Below, one piece after another: positions 18,501-27,418 of a DNA stretch of 64,000 nucleotides. Within the stretch, counting starts at the first letter, position 1, and every line of letters begins with the position of its first letter. Under the pieces are notes generated by a model. The model searched no databases. It was given only the letters and a program-made list of their open reading frames with translations, and was not told where the DNA came from. Origin of the DNA: Lentisphaerota bacterium (GTDB lineage: Bacteria; Verrucomicrobiota; Lentisphaeria; Oligosphaerales; JABHEG01); assembly GCA_018676675.1 (NCBI GenBank), contig JABHEG010000015.1, forward strand, positions 1 to 64,000, read 5' to 3'. Made by a program: the position numbers and the translations under genes.

Positions 18501-21500
18501 CCTTCGGCCTGGCGTAGACCCCGTTGACGGGCCTGGCGAAGAGCAGGACAGTCGCATCCGGCTTCCGCGTATTCACCATCAGCTGTGCGCTGTCCCCGGG
18601 CGCGTATTCGGCCTTGTCCGCCAGTAGTTCGAGCTCGTTGAAGCGGACACTGTCTTCGTCGAGGTCCGGGCCTCGCACGACGAAGAGATAGCCGCCCTTG
18701 ATCTGGTGTCCGGCCGCGTCTCTGAGCTGGACGGCGATTCGGTACTGACCGGGTTGTTTGGGGACGAGCAGAACCTGGCTCATACCGTCGGCATCTGTGG
18801 TGACCGGCCAGGATTGCACCTCAGTTTCCTCCGGGATGCGGCCGGCGGAATAGGTCACACGCAGGAGTTTGAGCGTTCCCTTCGCGGCAACCGGCTTCCG
18901 GTCCAGGGTGAATGCCTTGAGCTGAGCCTGAACGCGATCTCCTGTCCGGTAATACCCACGATCCACCCAGACCCGGATATCGAACGGCTTCCGGGCCACC
19001 AGCACTTTGCCCGTGCCGACGATGGTGCGACGGGAGCGGTCCCGCACTTCAGCGGTGACTTCGTACCGGTGGTCCAGGTCTCCGTGGATCTCTTTCGCCA
19101 TGGTAGTGTCGATGTTCACGGCGACCGTGCCGTCTTTCCCGATCGCGGTCTCCTGTTCCATGACCACTTCGGGAGGCAGGCCACGGCGTGGGGACCACCA
19201 GGGACCGGGACGCGGGCAACCCCAGACGCGCCACCCCGGGTACCACTCGTAGTCGGGCGCGAACCAGGAGTAGCCAGCGCCGTAGAACCAGTCCCAGGGC
19301 ATGGGTGGGTACCACCGCTCTGAATGGGCATAGCGCAAGACTTTGAGCTTGACGGTTGCGTCCGTGACCGGCGTCCCGAAGTAGTACTTGGCCTTGACCG
19401 TTGCCTTGACCGTGTCTCCGAGCATCACCGGCACGCTCGGGGCGTCGACGCTCACCTCGTATTCCGGCTTCTTGTACTCTTCGACCCGGAACGTTCCCGT
19501 GCCATGCCGTGTGATGGTCACGCGGTACGTCCCCAGACCGGCTTCTTCGAGCAGTGGCAGCTCGAGTTCGAAGCCGCCGAACTCGTCGGCCTTGAACGAC
19601 TTCTCCAGGATCTTGTTGCCGCGCGCATCACGGATCTCGATCGGGAACTCCTTCCCGGCGAACATGGAGACATCATCCAGGTCGTAGGTGGCCCGTCGGA
19701 CCCACGCCTTGATATGGACCGTGTCGCCCGGGCGATAGACGGGGCGGTCGGTGATGATCAAGCCCTTTTCACGCTGGTAGGGCGTGTCCCGATGCCGGCT
19801 GTACCAGATCTTGTGGAACCCGTGGTAGGCGAGCCGCCCTTCCGGAGTCGTGGCAATGGCGATCCACTGCCAGTGTTTGGTCAGGCGCTTCTCCGGGAGG
19901 ATGATCAACCCATCATTGTCGGTGTACTCCGCAAAGCGGGTGGTCTGGACCTTGTACTGCTTCGTCTTGCGCACCCACTCCTGACGCCAGCCGAGGAACT
20001 CGACATTTGCCTTTGGCAGGGGAGCTCCCGTGCGGGCATCGGCCACAAAGTAGAGCGTCTCCTTGCCCAGGTCCTTCTTGGCGATGGCCGCGTCGTCCAG
20101 CCAGACCAGAATTCGGCTCGTGTTGCCCTTTTCCATCTTGCCGACCAGCAGGTAGACACCGGCTTTCTCAAGCGGGATGTCCAGGCTGATCCGTCGATCG
20201 AAGTGCCCATCGCGCGGGGTGAGGGGAAGGGTCCATTCGGCGGCTTTCTCACGGATGTACTTCTTCTCCTCCTGGCGGACGAGACGGTACCCGATCAGGC
20301 CAAGATTGATCTGCTGAGGGTCGAGTTTGGCGGGCCGTGATTCGATGTAGCGTTTGACATCGTCGAGAAGCTTGCGCAGGTCGACCCGATGGGCAGTGAA
20401 TGAGGCCCTTTTGCCGTTGCGGAAACGGAAGTCGACGGTGGGGTTCTTTCCTGCCGGCTGGGACATGACGGGATCGAACGTTCCCCAGTTTCCCGAAATC
20501 TGCCGGATGTGGTCGTCTGCCAAGTCCTTATTGAAGCTTCGGTAGGCCTGCCAGAGCGGCAGCGCCTTCGTGTACTGTCGGCGGTTCTCGAAGACCGTGG
20601 CCACAAGCTCAAGGGCCCTCTTGGCCACTTCCTTCACAGGGCTCTTTCCGAGCGCGCGCAGTTGGGCTATGTAGGCGAACTCTTTGGGAAGAGGGAAGCG
20701 TTTCACACCCGTTGCCAGCTTGGCGATCGTCTCGTTTTCGCCCAGCGTCTGAACAGCGAAAATGCCTGTTTTCCCGTTGCTGCTGTCCTGGTCCAGCACG
20801 CGTCCGCCGGCGAACGGTCGGGCCATCCGCCGCATGGTCTGGACGCCGAACTGTCCGTGCAGAAACGTGGCCAGGGCGAGGTCGGACTTGGCTTTGCCCT
20901 GGCTGCCGCAGGTTGCGGCCTGCGCCAACAACCAGCGCCAACGTTCACCGTCCGTCCGGGCGGTCTCGAACATTTCCGGCAGGCTGTGGTAGACAGGTGT
21001 TCCGTCTTCGGCGACCGGTGCCCCCTGGGACTGAGGGGAGCGCCATCCGCGGCCGTCATCGTAGTCGGGGAGGTCCGAGAGATCGCTGAGGGTCTGCAGT
21101 TTCCACGCGTCCAGTCGCCCTCGTCCCATCAGCAACACGTCCGCGAACTCGAGGTAGAACGACGCTCGGGCAGCGTCATCATCATCGCTGGCAACCAGTG
21201 GCAGGGCCTGAACCAGGAGTTGGAGCGATCGTATGCGGTCCCGTTCGTGGACGTTGACTCGCTTTGCCTGGCCCCGATGGCGCCCTCGTTTGAACCCCCC
21301 GCCGATGATGTGTCCGTAGTGTGCCCGCCTGCGGTAGTCTGCAGAGACCTTGACGAGCACGCGCCAGTTCTTTGCGTGAGTGCGGACGGCTTCTTCCCTC
21401 AGGTCATCCAGGTCAACTTGTCGACCAAGGCGTTCCAGTGCGTCGAGGGCCATCTGGATGTCGTCCGGGATCTGGGACGGGTCCGTGTCCCGGGCCGCAA

Positions 21501-21666
21501 TCAGCTTGTTCAGCAGGTCAAGGGCTTCGGCATAGTTGCGCTGCTTGTAGAGCTTCCGAGCTTCCGCACGGGACTCTGTCTCGTCTGCGCGAAGGTGTGC
21601 GGGGAGAGCGGGGAGGGCAATCAGGCAGAGCGCGATCAGTCCGGACAGTCGAGGGAAACGGTACAT
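15505..21666 (-). CDS. Bacterial alpha-2-macroglobulin (thioester) family protein
   Basis: About 2053 residues, exported by a signal peptide (YRFPRLSGLIALCLIALPAL); no lipobox. The ATG at 21666 follows GGGAGA. A Tyr/Arg-rich helical N-terminal region precedes MG1-type domains (GLIITDRPVYRPGDTVHIKA), a bait-like Gly/Ala/Met-rich stretch, the A2M domain (TALWVGTLETNTNGEATIPV), and the thioester motif PYGCTEQTLNRF with CTEQ at about residues 1510-1513 (DNA 17128-17139). An alpha/alpha toroid follows (SDGGWGWFSGYGERSYPHT), then a receptor-type C-terminal domain. Family members trap or inhibit proteases in the periplasm. An aromatic-rich insert (WYPPMPWDWFYGAG onward) is unusual. No penicillin-binding protein 1C gene is adjacent. 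Confidence 0.93.
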   Translation of the reverse strand: MYRFPRLSGLIALCLIALPALPAHLRADETESRAEARKLYKQRNYAEALDLLNKLIAARDTDPSQIPDDIQMALDALERLGRQVDLDDLREEAVRTHAKNWRVLVKVSADYRRRAHYGHIIGGGFKRGRHRGQAKRVNVHERDRIRSLQLLVQALPLVASDDDDAARASFYLEFADVLLMGRGRLDAWKLQTLSDLSDLPDYDDGRGWRSPQSQGAPVAEDGTPVYHSLPEMFETARTDGERWRWLLAQAATCGSQGKAKSDLALATFLHGQFGVQTMRRMARPFAGGRVLDQDSSNGKTGIFAVQTLGENETIAKLATGVKRFPLPKEFAYIAQLRALGKSPVKEVAKRALELVATVFENRRQYTKALPLWQAYRSFNKDLADDHIRQISGNWGTFDPVMSQPAGKNPTVDFRFRNGKRASFTAHRVDLRKLLDDVKRYIESRPAKLDPQQINLGLIGYRLVRQEEKKYIREKAAEWTLPLTPRDGHFDRRISLDIPLEKAGVYLLVGKMEKGNTSRILVWLDDAAIAKKDLGKETLYFVADARTGAPLPKANVEFLGWRQEWVRKTKQYKVQTTRFAEYTDNDGLIILPEKRLTKHWQWIAIATTPEGRLAYHGFHKIWYSRHRDTPYQREKGLIITDRPVYRPGDTVHIKAWVRRATYDLDDVSMFAGKEFPIEIRDARGNKILEKSFKADEFGGFELELPLLEEAGLGTYRVTITRHGTGTFRVEEYKKPEYEVSVDAPSVPVMLGDTVKATVKAKYYFGTPVTDATVKLKVLRYAHSERWYPPMPWDWFYGAGYSWFAPDYEWYPGWRVWGCPRPGPWWSPRRGLPPEVVMEQETAIGKDGTVAVNIDTTMAKEIHGDLDHRYEVTAEVRDRSRRTIVGTGKVLVARKPFDIRVWVDRGYYRTGDRVQAQLKAFTLDRKPVAAKGTLKLLRVTYSAGRIPEETEVQSWPVTTDADGMSQVLLVPKQPGQYRIAVQLRDAAGHQIKGGYLFVVRGPDLDEDSVRFNELELLADKAEYAPGDSAQLMVNTRKPDATVLLFARPVNGVYARPKVLRMSAKSRVETVAITRVDMPNIFMEGLTISDGRVYSETRELVVPPKKRILNVDVTPSAPRFRPGSKGNVRIRLTDIDGKPFSGTAALTIYDKSVEYISGGGNVPEIREFFWKWRRPHRPRTESSIPRILHSLLKHGEQGMRSLGAFGHMIADEDGNRGSWAALEGALPGNGGGRPRGGRGLSVRVAKAASFGAVANDGGGMGGGAQMAMAMAAAPASGAGGRGADGLVTPTVRSDFADTALWVGTLETNTNGEATIPVSFPDSLTTWVVKTWAVGHGTRVGQGRAEVITAKDLLLRMQAPRFFIEKDEVVLSANVHNYLDSQKLVTVQLELDGNNLELTSSAERTVRIQPRGEARVDWRVTAKSEGEAIVRMKALTDEESDAMEMRFPVFVHGMDKMIAGCLSLRPEDKRGTLTFNVPEARRPGASRLKVRFSPTLAMAMVDALPYLAGYPYGCTEQTLNRFLPTVMVQNALKRMNLSLSEIAAKTTNLNAQELGKATERAKQWKRKNLPVTFDEATLSEMVKDGVQDLTNMQLSDGGWGWFSGYGERSYPHTTGIVVRGLLLAQQNEVAIVPGILKHGVDWLTRYQAEELRKLQRGEAAEPERPFKRDAGNLDAFVYAVLAQADLQDAEMRGHLYRDRTRLSVYSLAMLGVAFHGQGHTTETAMLKRNVEQYLKNDEENQTAYLDLPNSGYWWFWYGSEIEAHAHYLKLLSLVEPKGQTASRVVKYLLNNRKHASYWNSTRDSALCIEAFCDYLAGTGESEPNARVQVLLDGRQALDVTVTKENLLTFDNTLVVRGPDVAAGRRTVEFIKTGNTPLYANAYLSVFTLEDPIEATGLEVRISREFYRLDRLAASVDAAGSRGQAVRQKVETYRRTKLPPEGTVSSGQLVEVELIVESKNDYEYIILEDMKPAGVEPVDLRSGYNGNDMGAYAEFRDEKVCFFVRRLGRGRHSLSYRVRAETPGRFSALPTTIRAMYAPELRGNAHERKLKIEDSPEQ

Positions 21667-21772
21667 GGGGATCTCCCGGATGGCTGCATTTGCACGTCGC
21701 CGGATTCGAACGGCTTCATGCATTTATAGACGCTCGGGCGCGGGGTATTTCCAGGCGAGGGGGGATAAAAAA

Positions 21773-21969
21773 GAAGACGCCCTGGCAAGTAGGGGAAGAG
21801 GGGGGAGGGGAAGTAACCTGCCAGGGCGGGAAGTAGGTATCGGGCTGATCGGCTTCGCCATGCGGTCATCTCATTCGTTTCCGCATGGTGGGGGAAGACG
21901 CCCTGGCAAGTAGGGGAAGAGGGGGGGGGAAGTAACTTGCCAGGGCGGGAAGCAGGGATCGGTTTGATC
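21773..21969. repeat. Two direct repeats, each a 13-bp hairpin with G-run loop
   Basis: Two copies of about 76 bases (from 21773 and from 21894) share the order GAAGACGCCCTGGCAAGTAG, G-rich loop, AACTTGCCAGGGCGGGAAG, GATC. Arms in copy 1 are 21778-21790 and 21816-21828 with one mismatch; in copy 2 they are 21899-21911 and 21935-21947 and are perfect. The loops contain runs of four to nine G and could form a quadruplex on the plus strand. The pair lies upstream of the alpha-2-macroglobulin gene. REP/BIME-like dispersed repeat or regulatory structure; function unknown. Confidence 0.8.
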
Positions 21970-22512
21970 ACCCACAACAAGCTGGATTGTGACGAGCGCT
22001 TGCTCGCGAAGTGTTGTCTATTCCTCTCTTCTCCTCATCGTGTCTTTCTCTTCCCTGAGCGCTCTCTTCCGGAGTGACTTTCGTCTCGCTCAGTGCCAAT
22101 ACTGTTGCAGGGGTTGGGCCAAATCCTGTTATCAATTGTGTAACAGTCTTAAGGGGATGTGGATAGCCACTGTCTTCTAGGGCCTTTTGGCACTGTTCGA
22201 ACTGTATCATTGGTGGCTCAAGACAGTTCCCACGGGAGGAGTGGACATTGCCGTGAGAGGGAGAGCCTGGTACGAACAGTGCCTTGGTTTGCGTGGCTGA
22301 CACGCCTGAAATCGGCCAGCAGGGTGTACAGCTTAGGATGAGAGACACTCTGAGACAGATCCGACACCTTTCGCGAATTCCGCATTGAGTCTGAAGCAAT
22401 TGACCGTCGATAGCTGAGCGGGTATCGTTGACGCTCGAGATTGTCCCGTTGGGCCGCGCAGGTCTCGGCCTCGCGGGTTGAGTGGCTGTAAATCAATCTA
22501 GGAGCAGTACAG
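21970..22512. other. Gene-free stretch with one spaced inverted repeat
   Basis: No convincing gene. GGCACTGTTCG at 22189-22199 is matched by CGAACAGTGCC at 22273-22283, an 11-bp perfect inverted repeat 73 bases apart. It lies about 230 bases before the small monooxygenase gene, so an operator or leader hairpin is possible, but nothing else supports it. Confidence 0.5.
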
Positions 22513-22821
22513 ATGATCCACGTGATCGCGACCATTGAGACGAATCCCGGCTACAAGGCGCAGTTTCTTGAGATCTTCAAAGCCAATGTTCCGGCCGTGT
22601 TGGCAGAAGACGGGTGTATCCGGTACGAACCAACCGTGGATGCGGACTCCGGACTGGCGCCACAGGGAGGCGTACGCGAGAACGCAGTAACCATCGTCGA
22701 AGCCTGGGAGAGCCTTGATGCCCTGTTCGCCCACCTGAAAGCTCCCCACATGCTTGCGTACAAAGAGGCAACCGCAGGGATGGTCAAAGGGGTGACGTTG
22801 CAGGTTCTGCAACCGGCGTAA
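22513..22821 (+). CDS. Antibiotic-biosynthesis-monooxygenase-domain protein (quinol monooxygenase-like)
   Basis: 102 residues, the usual length for a single ABM ferredoxin-like domain. Recognisable elements are MIHVIATIETNPGYKAQFLE, the AEDGCIRYEPTVD strand, TIVEAWESLDALFAHLKAPH and the closing strand VKGVTLQVLQPA. Relatives (YgiN-like) act on quinols or as small oxygenases or heme enzymes, usually as dimers in the cytosol. AGGAG lies 8 bases before the ATG. It stands alone; no neighbouring pathway suggests a substrate. Confidence 0.88.
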   Translation: MIHVIATIETNPGYKAQFLEIFKANVPAVLAEDGCIRYEPTVDADSGLAPQGGVRENAVTIVEAWESLDALFAHLKAPHMLAYKEATAGMVKGVTLQVLQPA

Positions 22822-23079
22822 GTCGTCGTCTAATCGAGCTGAGGCGTGCTGTTCCGTCAGTTGGCGAAGCGCACGCAGTGGGTGGACTTGAGCGATCGGT
22901 TGCCCGCCAGCATTTTCGGGCGTAACGTACTGACGCTTGCGCTTCCGAACGCACGACCAGTGGCGTGGAACTCTCCGCAGCACATGGTCGCAGGTTCCTG
23001 AGCGCTATCGACATGCTTGGGATACCCAAATCCCGGCAGACGACCACGAAGAGAGGCCCCCTGGGGCGTAAGGATCATT

Positions 23080-23673
23080 GTGGCGATAATTGCTGGACAC
23101 GACGACACGGAGTTCCCCGGCCTTGGGGCCGATCAGCTCGTCATCCACGGTGTGGCGTACTGCAACAGCGCAAGCATGTTCTGGTCGCGACTCCTGGACG
23201 AAGCAGTGAGCTTCTGCGGAGGGTGCAACGGACTGCGTCTGAGCACGACCGATGAGGCTCCCCTGGACGCCAACCTGCTCGCGCCGGAGGAACACCTGGA
23301 GGCGGATGCAGCTCGATTGCGGGATCGAGAGCTCGGCGAGCTTGCCCGGGAGGTGATGAGTATATTGGACTTCCTCGGTCCCCCGCAGCCTGTTCGTCTT
23401 GTCCTGCTGCGCAACGATCGCGAGATTGAACAAACTGAGCTGGTACGGGAGTGCATGGACAGCAGTATCTTCCCGCCATTCGTGGCCTGGCTATTGCGGT
23501 GGGCTGACGTGCGGCCATCGGGCTGGAACGAGGAGTTCATCCAAGGTGATTTTGAGGCAGAGGACAGTGCCCGCCACTTTGTCTATCGCGTGCATTTCGT
23601 CTTGCGGAGGAAGGATATCAGCGAGGGATTGGTAGAACGGATCCTCACGCTCTCTTTTGCCGGCCTTCACTGA
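23080..23673 (+). CDS. Conserved-looking protein of unknown function
   Basis: About 197 residues from GTG at 23080, which has AAGGA 6 bases upstream; the frame is open to ATG 23017 but without a ribosome site. The start AIIAGHDDTEFPGLGADQLV and the C-terminus DSARHFVYRVHFVLRRKDIS are non-repetitive, with balanced composition and strong third-position GC, so it is probably real. No signal, membrane segment or familiar motif was seen. It could be linked with the MDR gene 115 bases downstream. Function not recognised. Confidence 0.6.
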   Translation: MAIIAGHDDTEFPGLGADQLVIHGVAYCNSASMFWSRLLDEAVSFCGGCNGLRLSTTDEAPLDANLLAPEEHLEADAARLRDRELGELAREVMSILDFLGPPQPVRLVLLRNDREIEQTELVRECMDSSIFPPFVAWLLRWADVRPSGWNEEFIQGDFEAEDSARHFVYRVHFVLRRKDISEGLVERILTLSFAGLH

Positions 23674-23788
23674 GCTATGTCTCAGGTGGATGCACCGGGA
23701 GTGAGCGCACTTGGGCTTGAGAACATGGACCGGTAAGCACGCGATGCATCCGGCCGTTGTGCCGGCAGATCGGTGAAAGGGAATCTAG

Positions 23789-24781
23789 ATGGTCCAGGCA
23801 AGCGCTGTCGTCTTCACCGCCCCGAACACGGTGGAATTTCAAGATGTGAGCTGTCCCGATCCCGGGCCAGGCGATGCCTTGGTTCGGGTGACCCACTCGT
23901 GGATCAGCAACGGCACTGAGGGGTCATTCCTGCGTGGGGAGCGGGTTCAGGGCGACACGGCGTTCCGCACGGGTGATCCCACCCCCTTCCCGATCATCGC
24001 AGGCTACCAGAAGATCGGCGTGGTTGAGTGGACGGGTGCCGACATTGACGATTTGGCCGTTGGCGAGACCGTTTTCTGTGCAATGGGCAAAGTAGAGGGC
24101 ATGTTCCACGCATCCGGTGGTCAGGTGTCACCGTCTGTCGCTCCCCGTTCCATGATCTGGAAACTGCCATCCTCAAAGGACCCTCTTGCGTTCAGCGGTC
24201 TGGTGTTGACCCAGGTGGGCTACAACTGCGGCACGCGGGCCCCAATCGAGCCAGGAGAGGGAGCCGTTGTCATCGGCGATGGGATGGTCGGCCAATGGGC
24301 TGCCCAGACACTGCGCTGCCGGGGCGCGAAAGTGATCCTGGTCGGCAGACACGATGATCGTCTGGCGCGTTTCGATGGTGGTGAGACGGTGAACGCGCGC
24401 ACGTCGGATGATTGGGTGGCGGAGGTCAAGGCGGTAGCGCGTGCCCCCATCGCGGTCGGCGTTGACACGGTCGGCGACCGTGAAGCTGCCATGCAGACTC
24501 TCGGCATCCTTCGGCGTGAAGGACATCTTGTCAGCGCCGGATTCTACGGTACTGATGACATCGTGTCACTCCAGGACCTGCGAATGGGCGAGAAGTCGGT
24601 GGACTCCGTTTCCGGCTGGACCACGCCGCGCATGGACGCTGCCCTGGACTGGATAGCAGACGGTCGCCTGAAGACGTTACCGTTGATCACACACCATTTC
24701 CCAGTGGCTCAGGCTGCCGATGCCTGGCGAACGATCCAGAGCAAGACTGAGCATGCGCTCGGAGTGATCCTGGACTGGTGA
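23789..24781 (+). CDS. Medium-chain dehydrogenase/reductase family oxidoreductase
   Basis: 330 residues. The GroES-like N-domain (VEFQDVSCPDPGPGDALVRV, ISNGTEGSFLRGE) is followed by a Rossmann domain with VVIGDGMVGQWAAQTLRCRGAKV near residues 150-172. The usual catalytic-zinc Cys/His ligands of alcohol dehydrogenases are not evident (GTEGSFLRGE occupies that region), so it may be a zinc-free reductase or a specialised sugar or cyclitol dehydrogenase. AAAGGGAA precedes the ATG. Followed after about 50 bases by the beta-propeller gene. Confidence 0.85.
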   Translation: MVQASAVVFTAPNTVEFQDVSCPDPGPGDALVRVTHSWISNGTEGSFLRGERVQGDTAFRTGDPTPFPIIAGYQKIGVVEWTGADIDDLAVGETVFCAMGKVEGMFHASGGQVSPSVAPRSMIWKLPSSKDPLAFSGLVLTQVGYNCGTRAPIEPGEGAVVIGDGMVGQWAAQTLRCRGAKVILVGRHDDRLARFDGGETVNARTSDDWVAEVKAVARAPIAVGVDTVGDREAAMQTLGILRREGHLVSAGFYGTDDIVSLQDLRMGEKSVDSVSGWTTPRMDAALDWIADGRLKTLPLITHHFPVAQAADAWRTIQSKTEHALGVILDW

Positions 24782-24830
24782 GGCCATTGCTCACGGAACC
24801 GTTCAACGTGTCGAATGGAGGAATTTGGCA

Positions 24831-26057
24831 ATGAGAGCGTGGCGAGAGACGTTTGCTGGGTTGGTCATGATGGGGCTCTGCACGGGTGCCCTGGCGCAGT
24901 CCAAGAGCAGTCGATGGTCGGGGTGGCGCGGTGGGAGGCGTGACGGGAAGTCCCGGGATACCGGTCTCCTGAAGCGTTGGCCCAACGGTGGGCCGGAGCG
25001 TCTCTGGCATGTCCGCGGACTGGGCGCTGGATTCTCCAGCCCGGCGATAGCCTACGACACTGTTTACATCACCGGTGGCGTGGACGGCAAGCTGGTGATT
25101 TTCGCCTATGATCTCAGCGGCAGGCCGAGATGGAAGAAGGAGCACGGGGAGACGTGGACAAGGAATTATCCCGGCGCCCGGGCAACACCCACGTTGAGCA
25201 AAGGTAAGCTCTACCTTCTCTCGGGACCGGGCAAGCTGGTTTGCTACGATGCCAAATCAGGGCGGCGTGTCTGGAGCACCGAGATGAGCTCATTTGGCGG
25301 GAGCCCCGGGGGCTGGGGGTATTCGGAATCAGTACTCGTTGCTTCGAAGTATGTGTTTGTCGTCCCGGGGGGGGAGAACTGCATGGTCGCGCTCGACAAG
25401 CAGACCGGCAAGGTGCTTTGGCAGAGCTCCGGAAATGGCGGGAAGCCGCACTATGGCTCATCGATCGTTGCTGTTCTGAACAAGGTCCCGATGATAGTAG
25501 GATCATCCCGCAATGGCCTCTTTGCCGTTCGCCCTCAGGACGGACGTGTTCTGTGGACGAACGACTTCAGCGCGGGGAATACGGCAAACTGCCCGACGCC
25601 GGCCTACAGTGATGGTCACGTATTCTGGGCCAACGGCTATGGCAAGGGCGGTGTCTGTCTGCGACTGAGGGCGACGAACGGCAAGGTGACGGCCCGTGAA
25701 GCATGGCGGACCCGGGATATGGTCTGTCATCACGGTGGTTATGTGATTCACGAGGGCTACATCTACGGGAATAATTCGGGTGGGTGGGCTTGTCTTGATT
25801 TGAAGACCGGAGAGCGGATGTGGAGCGATCGCGGTGTTGGCAAAGGATCGGTCTGTTATGCAGATGGGATGCTTTACCTGTTTGCCGAAGACAGGGGGCG
25901 TGTGGGATTGGCCGAAGCCAGCCCGGGCGGCTTGCGAATGAGCGGCCAGTTCAGCGTGGAAGGGCGTGACAAGAGCTGGGCACATCCTGTGGTCGTTGGC
26001 GGGCGGCTGTATCTACGCTACGCCGACAACCTCTATTGCTACGACGTTCGGCGGTAG
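24831..26057 (+). CDS. Exported PQQ-like beta-propeller repeat protein
   Basis: About 408 residues. The ATG at 24831 has GGAGG with a 9-base spacer; a TTG two codons earlier is too close to it. Signal peptide RAWRETFAGLVMMGLCTGALAQ. At least six blades carry the outer-strand pattern ARTGKVLW-like: YDLSGRPRWKKE, YDAKSGRRVWSTE, LDKQTGKVLWQSS, VRPQDGRVLWTND, LDLKTGERMWSD. PQQ ligands of true quinoprotein dehydrogenases were not identified, so it is more likely a structural or sugar-binding propeller. Its stop is 9 bases from the convergent transglutaminase-like gene. Confidence 0.88.
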   Translation: MRAWRETFAGLVMMGLCTGALAQSKSSRWSGWRGGRRDGKSRDTGLLKRWPNGGPERLWHVRGLGAGFSSPAIAYDTVYITGGVDGKLVIFAYDLSGRPRWKKEHGETWTRNYPGARATPTLSKGKLYLLSGPGKLVCYDAKSGRRVWSTEMSSFGGSPGGWGYSESVLVASKYVFVVPGGENCMVALDKQTGKVLWQSSGNGGKPHYGSSIVAVLNKVPMIVGSSRNGLFAVRPQDGRVLWTNDFSAGNTANCPTPAYSDGHVFWANGYGKGGVCLRLRATNGKVTAREAWRTRDMVCHHGGYVIHEGYIYGNNSGGWACLDLKTGERMWSDRGVGKGSVCYADGMLYLFAEDRGRVGLAEASPGGLRMSGQFSVEGRDKSWAHPVVVGGRLYLRYADNLYCYDVRR

Positions 26058-26066
26058 GGCGCTCCC

Positions 26067-27404
26067 TCAATCGCGCCCGTTCGCGCCCGTTCTGCCGCGT
26101 AGAAAATCCCGGCCCGGACCGCGCAGCCAGGCCCGCCATTGATCGGGGGAAGCCTGATCCACGCCGGTCAGTCGTTCTGCAAGTGGTTCTGCCTTGGCGG
26201 CCACTGAGGGACAGGCAACCATGTAGTCGATCAGGGGCACAGCCGGGATGCGCGGCCCTGAGTTGGCGATGGCCCGCAAGGCACTCGCCTCATCCTTACC
26301 AGCAAGAGGGGGGTACAGGAGCGTTGCCAGGAGGGGGATGACCTGTCCCCCGCGGTGCCTGCGCAAGTCCCTCCGCAGCCTCTCGCAGTCATTCGCTGTC
26401 CACTCCTCGACCCGGGCGAAGTCGCGAAGGGCCTGCTTCAGTTGACCCGCCTCGCTGTCGAACCAGTAGGTCCGGACGGTCCGCCTCAGATCCGGGTGTC
26501 GACTCATCATCGTCAGTCCAGTCGAGAACAGGACGTGGCCTCCCAAGCCGGCATTGCGGAGCATGACGAGCCGGTGGGGAGGGATGGCTCCGAAGCGTCG
26601 CTCGGGATCCTGTGTGCTGACATTGAGGCTGATGTCGATCGGCAACCAGCCGTAGTCTTCCAGATGCACCTCGACCCAGCGGTGGTGAATGGTGTCTACA
26701 TAGGGGCCCTGTCTGGTGCGCAGTCGTGTGCCGGCGGCGAAGCGCGCGGGGATGTTACAGCGTCGCGCTACAGCCACAAACAGGCGCGACAGTTCGCTGC
26801 AGGAGCCACGCCGGGACTTCAGTGTCTCGGAGGCCGTTGCCTGTCGTTCATCCAGCTCGTATTCGAAGCTCCCGCAGAGGCGGGCGTTCAGGCGGCGTAC
26901 GGTGGCCATTTCGGACATGTCTCCGCGTCGGATGCTATGCGCGAACGCAACGATGTCCGGGGCGTTGGGGTCAAGTTTGTAGCCCTTACCCAGAGCCCGT
27001 TTCATGGCCTTGGGGTCAGGGGATTCACGCGTGGAGTCTCGGAGCGGGCGGAACTCCCGCAGTCGGCAGCGGACGTGCATGAACACCCATCGGCTGTGTC
27101 CTGCCGGGATTCTGGGGAACGCGAGGAGAGCGACGTTCCCGCCGCTCGGGAGCCGGACAAAGCCTTCCGGGCGCGGGGTCAGGTAGGTTTCATAGACCCG
27201 CTGGTAGTCATTCGTTGACGGGACTGGGACACGCAGGGACACGTCAACCGCATCGTCAGGTCCGCGGTTGTGGACCTGAACGGTGAACACGACATTCCGG
27301 ATGGGTTCATCAGCACGCGCCGGAGACAGGCAGAAGGCAAGCAAGCAAGCCCCGGCGAGGAACGCAAGACAGCGTGTTCCGGGCAGGTGGCTGAGGCAAG
27401 CCAT
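26067..27404 (-). CDS. Exported transglutaminase-like protein
   Basis: About 445 residues. The ATG at 27404 is preferred; a TTG at 27413 is in frame. Neither has a strong ribosome site, which fits coupling to the acyl carrier protein gene ending at 27419. Signal peptide RCLAFLAGACLLAFCLSPARA. The transglutaminase core shows the Cys in RRGSCSELSRLFVAVARR, the His in DTIHHRWVEVHLEDYGWLPI and the Asp in IDIS, in family order. An immunoglobulin-like region precedes it (VVFTVQVHNRGPDDAVDVSL). Family members act as cysteine peptidases or crosslinkers; the substrate is unknown. Confidence 0.87.
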   Translation of the reverse strand: MACLSHLPGTRCLAFLAGACLLAFCLSPARADEPIRNVVFTVQVHNRGPDDAVDVSLRVPVPSTNDYQRVYETYLTPRPEGFVRLPSGGNVALLAFPRIPAGHSRWVFMHVRCRLREFRPLRDSTRESPDPKAMKRALGKGYKLDPNAPDIVAFAHSIRRGDMSEMATVRRLNARLCGSFEYELDERQATASETLKSRRGSCSELSRLFVAVARRCNIPARFAAGTRLRTRQGPYVDTIHHRWVEVHLEDYGWLPIDISLNVSTQDPERRFGAIPPHRLVMLRNAGLGGHVLFSTGLTMMSRHPDLRRTVRTYWFDSEAGQLKQALRDFARVEEWTANDCERLRRDLRRHRGGQVIPLLATLLYPPLAGKDEASALRAIANSGPRIPAVPLIDYMVACPSVAAKAEPLAERLTGVDQASPDQWRAWLRGPGRDFLRGRTGANGRD

Positions 27405-27418
27405 CGAGAGCAAGGCGC

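Noticed and set aside
19324..20340. 338-codon plus-strand open frame
   Set aside because: Lies wholly within the macroglobulin gene in antisense and has no domain or ribosome site.
21968..22399. 143-codon minus-strand frame in the gene-free stretch
   Set aside because: Many Cys and Pro, no domain, poor codon pattern and no ribosome site.
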